Below are positions 36,361-47,403 of a stretch of DNA of 64,000 nt, piece after piece (position 1 is the first letter of the stretch; each line of letters starts with the position of its first letter). The position numbers were made by a program, and so were the translations under genes. The notes under the pieces are model-generated. The model saw only the letters and a program-made list of their open reading frames with translations, did not search any database and was not told the DNA's origin. Source of the DNA: Vitellaria paradoxa (Eukaryota; Streptophyta; Magnoliopsida; Ericales; Sapotaceae); NCBI GenBank assembly GCA_019916065.1, contig CM034233.1:46499034-46563033 (forward strand), given 5' to 3'.

Positions 36361-39300
36361 AAAGCCCATCATCTGAGTTGAGGGAGGATAAGTCCTAAGG
36401 CAACAAACTAGTTTTATCTATAAACAGTCTCTCTCTCTCTCTCTCTTGCGGCAATAGTGGCGACTCTTAATCAAGCATTTTTTTCTTGGAACCTAGGTGA
36501 AAATTTCATCTGTGGCTCGGTCTCGGCTTTAGCTGCCAACCATCGCATCGAAATCATGGTCGCAAAGGCCTCAATTGCTGTTGAGCAATGGACGCAAACG
36601 AAGGTCGTGTTGGTTTTCATAGCATAGGGTTGAGAAATACCTTAGTTTGAAGGTTGAACTCTTTAAAATTTTCAGATGCACAGTAGAAACACCTCATTTT
36701 TAGCAATTCATCCTTCCAAAATTATTCTCAACTCTCTTTCTAGATGGATGTGTGTCGTCACAAAATTACCCAAGTCTTATGGCTCACATTAGTATATATA
36801 AAAGGAATTAGAGAGAGATACAGTATCTGTATCAGAGAAGATCTCTCAACCATAGAGATTATCTCTTATCCACTCTCACATATATATTTAATGTATATAT
36901 CTTCCTAACGTATAAAATATTTAGAAGATATGGTATCTTGAGAAAATCTCTCAATCTAAAAGAATATTTTTCAACCGTATCATCTTATCTAAACATACAT
37001 TAGATGTTTATAATATTTATAATTTATTTTACAAATAAAATAAATTATAAATCATAAGCCAACTGGACCTGCCCCATCAAGAATAAATTAAGCTAGTTTG
37101 GAGACTGAAGACCCACGGATTCCTAGCTCCAACTTAAAGGATTTGGGTCCTGTCATCTCATGACATCCCATTAGCCTTTAAATTAACCCCGGGCTATTCC
37201 ACTAAAAGCCTTGGATTGCACTCTAGTCGTTCATGTTAAAATTCATTTAATTAAAACACTTTTAATAAAATGAATTTTTTTAATTAAATGAATTTTGGTC
37301 TTAGACCAATAATTTCCACTTAATTAACCCCCCATTATAAGCTCGTAATTAAGTTAGGCTAAATGTCGAGCCTCTTAAATTACATATTTAATCCTAAGTC
37401 TCTATTTATCTAAACTTTGATCATTCCCAATATTTCTATATTTGTAAACAATTTACAAATAAATATTGTTATTTAATAAATAATTTATTTAATAAATTGC
37501 GATAACAGATTTAATGATCAAAATGATAAATAGCTTAGGTGAGCATATCAAAATGGATTCCATCTTGTAAGTATATGTTCCCATGATTAATGAAATTAAA
37601 TCTCCAAGTTATTTAAGTTTTGATCGTTTATAAGATCTCACTCCGTAATAACTCAAATAGATTTAATTTATGAATGTGAGTCCATTACAAACTCAGGAAT
37701 AAGGTTTATTAAAGATTTAATAAATTATGATCAATGACATTTATTAACCAAATCATAATTTATAACAGTCTTTTCAATATGTATATCACATACACATATT
37801 AACTTTCCTACTCAAAGTCAGTACTTTAGTGATCAAGATAAATCACCTAATTAAGAAGTAGAAAAGTTACAGCTTTAACATAATGAAATGCCCGTTTCAT
37901 TAATTGCTGTGAATTTACTTTAATTTATAAAACTTGTGATTTAAATCTTTCTATATTGGTATCTTATGCCCAATACTTAAATCACATATTTTATAAATAA
38001 GGGATAATAATGCATGCTTAAATAAATAAATGTTTTATTATAACCAGAAAAATAAATTAAAATAAAATTTCATTATAAAACTTATTTTCCAGGGTACACA
38101 AGTAATATAAATCTTATAGGTCGCTCTTATAAGAATCGATTGAATCACATTCACTAGATGCTCTGTCGGCGAGGTTTCTTTGATGGTGGGGTTTGGATTT
38201 GGGGACTGCTTTGCGAGGTTGAGGTTTAGGCAGTGCTTCAATTGGGTTGTCTTTGAATGAGTTGACTGAGTTTGATTAAATTTTAACGATGGCGTGTAAG
38301 TCATTTGATTTGCCTTGGCTGAAGGTGTAGGTGCCAAGAGAGCCAAAGAGACCATATTGTAGTGGGGCAAGTGCAGTGACCCAAAAATTCAGATCACATT
38401 TTATGGTTCTGGGTTTTCCCATTCTTTGATAATCTTTGGCAATATGAACCTTGTTTTTTTTGTTGTTGTTGTTGTCACAATTGCGTGATTTGTCTTGGCA
38501 GATACTTGTGAGGACTGGTAATTTTTTGAGTACTTAATTGTGATGATTTCATTTTTCTCTCACTTTTGATTACTTACCCGATTTGATTTCTTTCTTTTTC
38601 TTTTTTTTTTTTTGATTACTTACCCCATTTGATTTCTTTTTTTTTTTCCAATCTGGGTTTGTAAAAACATGCCGATGTATCAGCCATCTAGTCAGCTGAT
38701 GGGAATGCCAAGTATAAACTGGGTAGTGGCGGCCACGTGTTGGATCTTGAAACCGCCGTGGATTGTGGGATTGTGGGATCACACTATTTTCTCAAGTAAT
38801 AGAAATCACTCCCAATACATACATATATTCCTCAGATTTCAATCTCCATGTCTTCTTCTTCCTAAGGCACATCCAAATCAAAATCTGTTTTTTTTTCTTT
38901 TTTAATTTTTCTACCTCTTTTTGCCACTCATCATAGCGATCCCTCTTTTTCTTCTTCTTCTTCTTCTTGATCTTCTTTGTTTTTATTCATAATGTTAAAA
39001 AGAAAAAAAGCCTTTGTTTTTCTCTTTGATTTCGACCCACAAAGTCTGTGTTTTGTGATCAAGGCTTTTGTAAACTTCGTATCAATCTTATGTGAATCTC
39101 TCTTCTAAATTTTGGATCTTTAGATATTGGAAAATTGGCTTCCTCCCTCCCTAGTGTTGGATGGGATAGTAATTTTTTGGCGAGTAATTTGACGATAGTG
39201 TCACTTATCAACATGTCTCCTAGTGTATCTGGTAAGAAAAATCTTCTCACATATATCATTATATGTATCTATTTGCTTCTATGTTTTAATGTCTTCACGT

Positions 39301-40119
39301 TCATAAATTTTTTTTTATATTTGTCCTATATTTTCTAAACATTATTCACATTGAAACGATTGCATATTAGTTGTTACGTGGGTGGCTTTTATTCAAAGTA
39401 GAAGAAAAATAAATTTAAAAATAATTAAATAGTAAAAATTAAAAAAATTAATTATTTAAAATTTTTTTAAATGCAAAGTCTTTTTAATTGAATTTAATTT
39501 TTTATTGGACACAACTTTAATTGTATAATTAAAAATAAAATAAAAATGAGAAAAATATATAATTAGGTAATTAAAATAATTTGGAACATTTTATTAGTAA
39601 GAGTAGATTTATAGGAAGTAGATTTTTAGGGAAAAAATTGTTTAAAGAATTAGTTTAATACATTTAAAGATGGATGTAATTAAAAATAATAAATTTTTAG
39701 ATAAAAACATTTGTCGAACAATCATTTTTGAGTCATACTCAGTTGAAAAGCGTTTACTGGGTATTTCTGAAAACGGAAATACATAATTTTATTAAAATAA
39801 AAATAAAAATATAAATATGTTTGGTGATATAATTTTATTTACAGTAATTAATTTTATTTAAATAAAATTAAAAATTTTATGAAAAATATAAAATTAATTG
39901 AATTCAATAAAATATATTTAAAATATATTTGATTAATTAATTTAATAAGATATATTTAAACTAATTAATTTACTGTTATAGATGTTTATTTTTAATAATA
40001 ATTATTTTTAATAAAATGTATAATTATAACTTAATTTAATAATAAATTATTATTAAATTTAGTAAAAATAATAGTATTTAATAAAATATTTTAATAAAAT
40101 AAACCTTTTTACTAAACCA
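36361..40119. other. Unassigned 3.7-kb stretch between inverted repeats
   Basis: Contains a CT microsatellite (36430-36448), a moderately complex stretch at 36480-38100 resembling non-coding LTR sequence without identifiable ends, and short open stretches at 38038-38370 (minus) and 38669-38905 (plus) that I do not recognise. A segment at 38900-39012 is repeated at 40120-40240. No gene is supported. Confidence 0.4.
38900..39012 (+). repeat. Direct repeat, first copy (partner 40120-40240)
   Basis: Both copies contain TTTTAATTTTTCTA, a CTCATCATAGCGATCCCTC segment, a pyrimidine CTT/CCT microsatellite and TTCATAATGTT. They are about 1.2 kb apart. Confidence 0.7.
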
Positions 40120-40240
40120 TTTTTAATTTTTCTAACTCTTTTTGCTACTCATCATAGCGATCCCTCCTCCTCCTCCTCCTCCTCTTCTTCTTCTTCTTCT
40201 TCTTTGTTTTTGTTCATAATGTTTAAAAAAAAAAAGAAAG
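40120..40240 (+). repeat. Direct repeat, second copy
   Basis: Partner of 38900-39012. Its CCT/CTT run is longer, and an AG microsatellite follows (40273-40310). Confidence 0.7.
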
Positions 40241-40270
40241 AAAAAAAAGTTTTTTTACTGATAAAGAAAG

Positions 40271-40312
<42 letters not shown>

Positions 40313-40359
40313 GCTGTGCGCAGAAAAAGAGAATGTGTGAACAAGTATTATAGATCATA

Positions 40360-40525
40360 GGGTATTTTATCATTTTACAACTTTATTAATAGTGTAAAAT
40401 TAATAGATGGACTTAAATGTCATAAATGTTTAAAAATGAGGAGTGTAACTGTAAAACGTATATTCTATCTTAAATATTTTTTTATTTTAAAAATGTTAAT
40501 AACATTATACCCCCGTTAAATTTTG
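40360..40525 (-). repeat. Right member of the inverted repeat pair
   Basis: Starts GGGTATTTTATCATTTTACA, a near-exact inverse of the inner end of 36187-36360, with further scattered similarity outward. It lies just outside the foldback element. Confidence 0.4.
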
Positions 40526-40599
40526 ATGGAAGTGTAAAATGCAACTAGTTAACAACATTTTTTTATGCTAAAGACAAAACTACCTTGGATAAAACCTCC

Positions 40600-42275
40600 G
40601 ACTTTTTTTTTGTTCTACTGATATTGTATAAACAATATCAGGAATTGCTGTTAAATGAAAACTATTTGAAAATTTACTGTTAATGAGAAAACGCGATATC
40701 ATACCGCGGTTATACATTCTGCTTCTTTAAAAACCGCGATTTGAAAGCGCGTGTCTTGATTGACTGTTTACCCATAAACTGCGGTTTGGAATGGCGACTG
40801 TTGGGTAAAACGCCATAAGGGATGGCGGTTGTTTCTTGCTCGCCGTTTCTCAATTGCTGCTCACCCTGGAAGAGACGAAACGAAAAAGAAGAAGAATAGT
40901 GGTTTTTTACTGACAGCAATTTATATCAAGTGCAAGCAATTCAATGTAAGAAGTGGGTTGTGTCATACAAATTAAATTATATTTAATTTATTAAATTAAA
41001 TTAATATGTTTTATTTTATTATTTATTAAAAATAATTTAATGATATATATTTCTAACTAATTAAAATAACTAATTTAGTTTAATTATTTATCAGAAATAA
41101 GTTAGTAATGTATATTACATATTAATTTAATTAATTTATTTATTAAAAATAATTTTAGTGTAATAAAATATTTGAATAAAATAATTTATTTTAATATAAT
41201 TTGAAAGTCTCTCAAAATTATTTTTATACATTTTAGATAAAATGCATTATTTTAAAATATATTTTTGAAATTTAGTTTTATGAATTAAAAATATAATTTA
41301 TAGTCATAATTTTGTAACATTAAGCCCTATTTGGTAATTTAATTTAATATGTAATTTATAATCATAACTGTATAACATTAAGTCCTATTTGATAACTTTA
41401 TAAAATTATTTATAAAGTTACCAAGCAGGGCTTAATGTTAAAAAGTTATGTAATTTATAGTCATAACTTTATAACGTTAAGCCTTATTTGGTAACTTTAT
41501 AACATTAATATCTAACAAATAATTAAATTCAATTAAATTACCAAACAGGGCTTAATGTTACAAAATTATGACTATAAATTATATTTTTAATTCATAAAAC
41601 TAAATTTCAAAAATATATTTTAAAATAATGCATTTTATCTAAAATGTATAAAAATAATTTTGAGAGGCTTTCAAGTTATATTAAAATAAATTATTTTATT
41701 CAAATATTTTATTACACTAAAATTATTTTTAATAAATAAATTAATTAAATTAATATGTAATATACATTACTAATTTATTTCTGATAAATAATTAAACTAA
41801 ATTAGTTATTTTAATTAGTTAGAAATATATATCATTAAATTATTTTTAATAAATAATAAAATAAAACATATTAATTTAATTTAATAAATTAAATATAATT
41901 TAATTTGTATGACACAACCCACTTCTTACATTGAATTGCTTGCACTTGATATAAATTGCTGTCAGTAAAAAACCACTATTCTTCTTCTTTTTCGTTTCGT
42001 CTCTTCCAGGGTGAGCAGCAACTGAGAAACGGCGAGCAAGAAACAACCGCCATCCCTTATGGCGTTTTACTCAACAGTCGCCATTCTAAACCGCAGTTTA
42101 TGGGTAAACAGTCAATCAAGACACGCGCCTTCAAATCGCAGTTTTTAAAGAAGCAGAACGTATAGCCGCGGTATGATATCGCGTTTTCTCATTAACAGTA
42201 AATTTTCAAATAATTTTCATTTAAGAGCAATTCTTGATATTGTTTATACAAAATCAATAGAACAAAAAAAAAGTC
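40600..42275. mobile_element. Palindromic foldback transposon with 10-bp target duplication
   Basis: Two arms of about 830 bp (40600-41430 and 41445-42275) are reverse complements with few mismatches, centred at 41437. The ends are GACTTTTTTTTTGTTCT and its inverse. The flanks are identical 10-mers, TAAAACCTCC at 40590-40599 and 42276-42285. A duplication of 9-10 bp fits Mutator-like elements, whose foldback members are known; superfamily assignment is inference. No transposase is encoded, so it would be non-autonomous. Each arm holds a GC-richer block (40680-40900 and 41975-42190) with repeated CCGCGGT/AACCGCG-like motifs, and an AT-rich core with AAGCCCTATTTGGTAA-type motifs near the centre. 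Confidence 0.88.
40710..40919 (-). other. 69-codon ORF in the left foldback arm (mirrored at 41956-42165)
   Basis: An ORF starting MLSVKNHYSSSFSFRLFQGE on the minus strand. The right arm has the same ORF on the plus strand with two substitutions. It resembles no family I know, has no promoter context and is preserved by arm identity. It is probably not a gene, though transcription from either arm could give hairpin RNA (inference). Confidence 0.3.
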
Positions 42276-42367
42276 TAAAACCTCCCCCCCCTCCCCCCCA
42301 AAAAAAAAAACCAGCGCTCTCTGCGTCATCCGTGCAGTGGGTTATGCTCTCAATCAACTCTTCCATG
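42276..42367. other. C-run/A-run junction beside the foldback element
   Basis: After the target duplication come C-rich and A-rich runs (42281-42311), followed by about 55 bp of non-repetitive sequence up to the AP2 remnant. No reading frame here resembles the lost C-terminal part of a CBF protein. Confidence 0.6.
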
Positions 42368-42745
42368 TCAAAATGTAATTAAATCCTTGGAAGCCGGGAC
42401 CGGCAACCGCCAAACGGAGTTGGCGAAATTCAGGCACGCCGAAGGGCCTTTGAGAGCAATCGCAGCGACGTCGTGACCGCGAGCGGCCATCTCCACGGCC
42501 GGGTAAGTCCCCAGCCAAATCCTCAACTTCCTCTGTGGCTCTCTCAGCTCGCAAACCCACTTGCTGTTGTTCCTTCTCCGAACTCCTCTGTATACCGAGT
42601 GTCTCGTCTCCTTAGAGTTCTTCCTCCTGGCTCGCTTCTTCAGCTGGTTCCACGGCAGTATGATTTCTTCATCGGAATGGGCGGCTCTGCCTTCTCCCTC
42701 CTCCGCCGCCGGCGTCCGACACCGTTGACGCCTCCGGAAACTCAC
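42368..42745 (-). pseudogene. CBF/DREB1-type AP2/ERF remnant (no ATG, C-terminus missing)
   Basis: Encodes a full AP2/ERF DNA-binding domain (residues about 50-108): [39 protein letters not shown] and [13 protein letters not shown]. Flanking signatures place it in the CBF/DREB1 group: [14 protein letters not shown] upstream, a variant of the PKK/RPAGRxKFxETRHP signature, and [11 protein letters not shown] downstream, the DSAWR-type signature. SDEEIIL is also CBF-like. CBFs are cold- and stress-induced nuclear activators of CRT/DRE promoters. Here the frame ends about 9 residues after WRLP, so the acidic activation region is absent (125 codons against about 200-230). The frame opens with GTG, and I found no in-frame ATG before the domain. 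Probably dead; an unseen upstream exon is unlikely for this usually intronless family. Confidence 0.85.
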
Positions 42746-44086
42746 TTCATTCCAATATGGGTCGGAGTGTGCGTTTGTTTGTTTGTTCTCCGCCGGAGTC
42801 TGAAGCTTTCTAATTGAATTGAAGTAAGAATGGCGGTGATTTAGTTCTCTAATCAGTACATGCCCGCAGGTGATTTAATTACATTTTGACATTGGAAAGT
42901 TTTTTAAGAGGGTCATTGCTCTCTCCTCCTTGCTTGGATTGGGGTTTCTGCTGTGATGGTTGTAGTTTTTTTTTTTTTTTTTAAGTGTTTGGAGCTTTAC
43001 TCCAGAGTATATTGGTCTTTTTAATAAAAAATTTTTGTTGGTTAGTTGACTTTTATGTTTACGTTAAAATAACACGGCTCAAATTACCGAAAGGGATCTA
43101 GTGTTACTAATATTTTAAAATAAAAAAAATATTTATAATTTTTAAATATTAAAAAATTTATATATAATTACGCAAAAATTTAAGCAATTTATAGGTAATT
43201 TACTCTTAAATTTAACTGCTCTCGTAATAGTAATTCTTAATATATTTTAAATTTAAAATACAAAAAAATGTTTATTATTAATTAAGTTAGGAAATACCTA
43301 AATTTAATTAGATTAGAGTAACTTTTTTCAGTTCAATATTAAATGTTGATCATTATTAATTAAATTTTGAATTATTTTTATAAAATACAACAATCAATTA
43401 ATAAAAAAATATATTTAATTTGAGTTATCTTTATAAAATTTGTCAAAATTATTTTAATACAATTATGATTAATAGTAATTCTAAGCCAACATAATTTTGC
43501 GAGTGAGTCACGTATTTAAAATAATAACATATATAAAAATTAACAAGCAATTTAAAATGAAAAAAATAAAAAATTAGACCAATTAAGTAAGCTTGCCATT
43601 CAATATATAATATTGAGCAAATTTTAATTTTCCTGACTTGAGTCAGATCAAATTTTGATAAAATATAAATTTTTATTATTCACATGAAAACTTAACTTTC
43701 ATTAACTCCATCAACACACAAAAAATATAAATATAAAAAAATAATTTAATAATTATAAAAATTATGTTTGGTCCATATATAATAGTAGACAATTCCGTAC
43801 AATACACACGGGGTCGAAACTATTATGTGTGGGTATATATGTATATGCATGTATTTGGTTTGGTGTTGTACGATTTCATTCCCCATTCTCGATTATAAAT
43901 AAGGTCTAACTCGGTTGGTCGTGATAAATGAGTCTATTTTATACAGTTTTTGTTAAACCTCTCCACAAGAAGCATCTCTAGGTGTTGGTAAAAAGCCTCA
44001 GCATGTAAATACAATCAACTATTAATGTTCTCTTTTAAATACATACATATATATATATATGTGTGTGTGTATATACCAACAGCGAG
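42746..44086. other. Intergenic region between the CBF remnant and the CBS gene
   Basis: AT-rich, with a T run at 42967-42984 and a TA/TG microsatellite at 44047-44074 just past the CBS stop codon. The last part should be the CBS gene's 3' UTR (inference). No other feature was seen. Confidence 0.5.
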
Positions 44087-44263
44087 TCAAAGGTCGGCGC
44101 GCTTTAAGTAGACCAACACACCAATGCCTACCACAGCCACAGCCCCAGCCAAAATCCCAGCACGAACGGTTAGCCACCCAGTTTTCCTGGTAGTTTTTGT
44201 ACACGTTTCTGTTCCTGTCTTTTGTTGACTTAAATCAGAAAAATCCAAATGCAATCTCAAAAC
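44087..44263 (-). CDS. CBS gene exon 11: end of PB1 and tail anchor
   Basis: 177 nt encoding VLRLHLDFSDLSQ (last PB1 strand), a hydrophilic linker, and a hydrophobic segment AGILAGAVAVVGIGVLVYLK followed by RADL and TGA. The C-terminal single membrane span with basic flank is typical of the family. Acceptor tgcag at 44264-44268. The reading frame is intact. Confidence 0.95.
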   Translation of the reverse strand, partial: VLRLHLDFSDLSQQKTGTETCTKTTRKTGWLTVRAGILAGAVAVVGIGVLVYLKRADL

Positions 44264-47200
44264 CTGCAAAAAGTGCAAGCCATTACAACAGCAATGAGAA
44301 ATTACACAAAAGTTCTATAGTTATTTGGAGAAAAATGGAAGACTAATATCAACCATAGAATACTCTCAAAATGGATTCGACATCGAATGCTGATTTAAAC
44401 AATATGGGAAGCTTTTTGTTCTTTATCATAGTCCAAATTGTATAATTTATTAATTAATTGAATCACACCCAATTTTACAGATATCTTTCCTGAATTTTTT
44501 TTTTATTTTTTTAGTTTTGCTGTTAATAGTGTAAAAATTTGAGGAAAAAACCATCCATGAAAAAATATTTAATAAAATACGACTAGAATTGTGGCTTATA
44601 CTCAAGACTCTGGAAAAGAGTGAGACGCCTAAGCAAAACTAATGGACCGAAGACATCTGCCAATTCAAGTTCACATTGATTCGCAGAAACAATGAGAAGG
44701 TTGGAATGTGTGGGGAGTAAGTAGTATAGTATAGTACAATATTATAGATTGCATCATTTCATGAAAAAAGCGTAAGAAATTAGTTGGAAAACTACACAAA
44801 ACCACTCCCGTAAGCATTAGCTTAATAGTTTTATAAGCTGTGTTTTGAAAGCTCAATTGGTCTAGTGTTTGTTTTGTGGCATATATATTTGGGATGTATT
44901 ATATATTCATACTAAATTCAGATTAGGTAACTAAGAACAAATTGAGGAGGTTCTTTAAAGGTTTTTTTTTAAAGTTCTTTCATTCCCTTGTATTTTTCTT
45001 ACTCTATTGTTAGGATTTTTATCGTAAAATTAGATCTTATTATACCCGTAAATATAGAAATGTTGCTAAATCACATATATCTTGTGTTCTTATGGTTGTT
45101 TTCTTGGTTGTTTGTATTGCTTACATTTGCGTATTGCATAAAGATGATCTGCTATTCGCACAACAAATATTATTGACGAAAAAGTATTTTCAAATTGTGT
45201 TCATAGTCCCCAAAACGCACTATGATCATGTATATTCTTCCCAAAAAATTCTATTAGAAAAATGCAATATAAAATTAGTTTCCACAATCTCCAGAGTTTG
45301 AATTAAAACCCTCCCTATCATCAGGCTTCCTCACAGAAATCCTCAAAATTTTCCCCAGTGGAGAGAGAGAGAGAGAGAGATCCACTGGTGGATCACACAA
45401 TCCAAGTCGGAAAAAAAATAAAAATGAAGAACCCATGTCTCATATTCAAGAATTACAACTTCAACAACCGCAAAATATAGAAAGATATACATACATGTAT
45501 CTATGATAACATCACAAAGAGAGAAGCGAGTTCAGGGCAAAATCTGCGTATCTATCATGTTGGTGTAAGAGACGAGGGCTTGCCTTTTGAATTCCAACAA
45601 ACAGAGCGAGAAACGGCGGAGATGGAGTTAGGTGTGTATGAATATACTTAAAAGAGACAAAAATTAATTTCAAAATGCTTTTTCTCAACGGGATTTTTTA
45701 GGGAAAAAATAGGTTCATAGTGCATTTTTAGGGTCTATGAAAATGCAATTTCAAAATGCATTTTCATTGACAACATTTTGTCAAATACTTTTTACTGGAC
45801 AACTCTCAAATTTTTACCCTATTAACAGCCAAAAAATATATATATATACACATATATATTTTTGAGTTATGGATTTGTTGAGAGAGGAAACTAAAAGGGA
45901 AATTAAGTAAATAAACATATTTAATTTTTTAAAACTACATATCAAATTAAAAATTTTGTAAATATCTATTCATTTTCTTCTTAGATTTCTATCCCAACCA
46001 AAAATAAATGAAATAAAATTTCTTTTCACTTGATTTTTAGATCCCATATTTTCCCTCGTTTTTACCCTTACCTCCAAATCAAGAGAGAGTAAATATATAT
46101 CTTACGCATTTAAATCCTAGTTCTATTGAACCCATGTTCTCTAACATAGACTACGGCTTCTTTGTCGAGGGGAGTTGGAGTGCAGGATTGGAACATCTAA
46201 TCCCATAGGCCTGTCCGTACCCTGTTTGGTGCACAACTAGTCCAACTAGACTATTCATGCCCCCAAATAGATGAGTGGCAGCCTATATCCCCTGGAATCT
46301 GGATTACTTTCCCCCTAAATCCAAAGGTTAAAAATTTCTCCTCCATACTCGCACGTCTCATCTCATCCCAGCCACACAGTATAACTAATCCCATCTTCTA
46401 ATTTAATTACATGGTATTATACAATCCCACATCTCATCCCATGGTATCAGTTATCTCCTCCAATCCCACAAGTAAACAAACATGACCCATGAGAATAATT
46501 AAATGCATGAGCTACTGTAAAATAAACCCTTGACATGTATATTCAACAAAATTCAAATTCAGCCCATTAGTTTTTTTGAATTCTAGATGCCAATAAAACT
46601 CCATTATATTTATCCCAAACCTATTGAAATAAAGCCCAACATATCTAGTAGAGCAAGTGCACCTAATTCAACCTTTTCACCGTGCTAAATGGTCCGGTAA
46701 AAAATCTATGGGCAAATCCACCAACGGATAGAAGATGTTTACTACTAATATTTCGGCTCTTCAAAATCATATTAACTGAGAGTGCATTTGGATTGAGGAT
46801 TTGATAGGGGAAAAGCAAAGGAAGGAGCTTCAAAATTACCTATCTTGTTTGCTTGAAACTTGTGCGGAGAAGGCATGGGGTTCTAATATATTGATAAATG
46901 CCTTCAATCTCATTACATTTTCCAACCCAACTAAATAAGAACTTGTATTTGGGATTTTATATTTCCATTTCCTTTTCCCTTTGCATTTATTTTCCCTTGC
47001 CAAATCACTGATCTAAACACCTCTAAGAGCATTATCTTTAGCCCCACCGATCTGGCATGGCTAACAGCGCCGTGCAGATCACCATCCGTAGTAAGAAGAA
47101 ACTTGTCACCTTCATCGCCTTCATACTACAACACCACAACAGAGATCAGGAAATTTTATTACTACTTAGAATATGCATCGCATCTAGTGAACCTTGAGCA

Positions 47201-47361
47201 CTCACCAAAAGTTGAGGGCGGTCATGATCACTAACAGCACCTATCCTTTGCATAACAGCAGAAACAAGTTCATCTAAGCTCTCAGTGCCTGACATAAGTT
47301 CAAAGAAAATCAAATGTTAATTTTGGCTACACATATCATTAGAAGTTATTATGCTAGATAG

Positions 47362-47403
<42 letters not shown>

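Noticed and set aside
38038..38370. Minus-strand 110-codon ORF
   Set aside because: Low-complexity composition, no recognisable domain, and it lies in repeat-rich sequence.
40152..40373. Minus-strand ORF with a long glutamate tract
   Set aside because: It is created by CCT/CTT and AG microsatellites. There is no gene structure around it.
42473..42817. Plus-strand ORF across the AP2 remnant
   Set aside because: It is antisense to a clear AP2/ERF domain and has no homology of its own.
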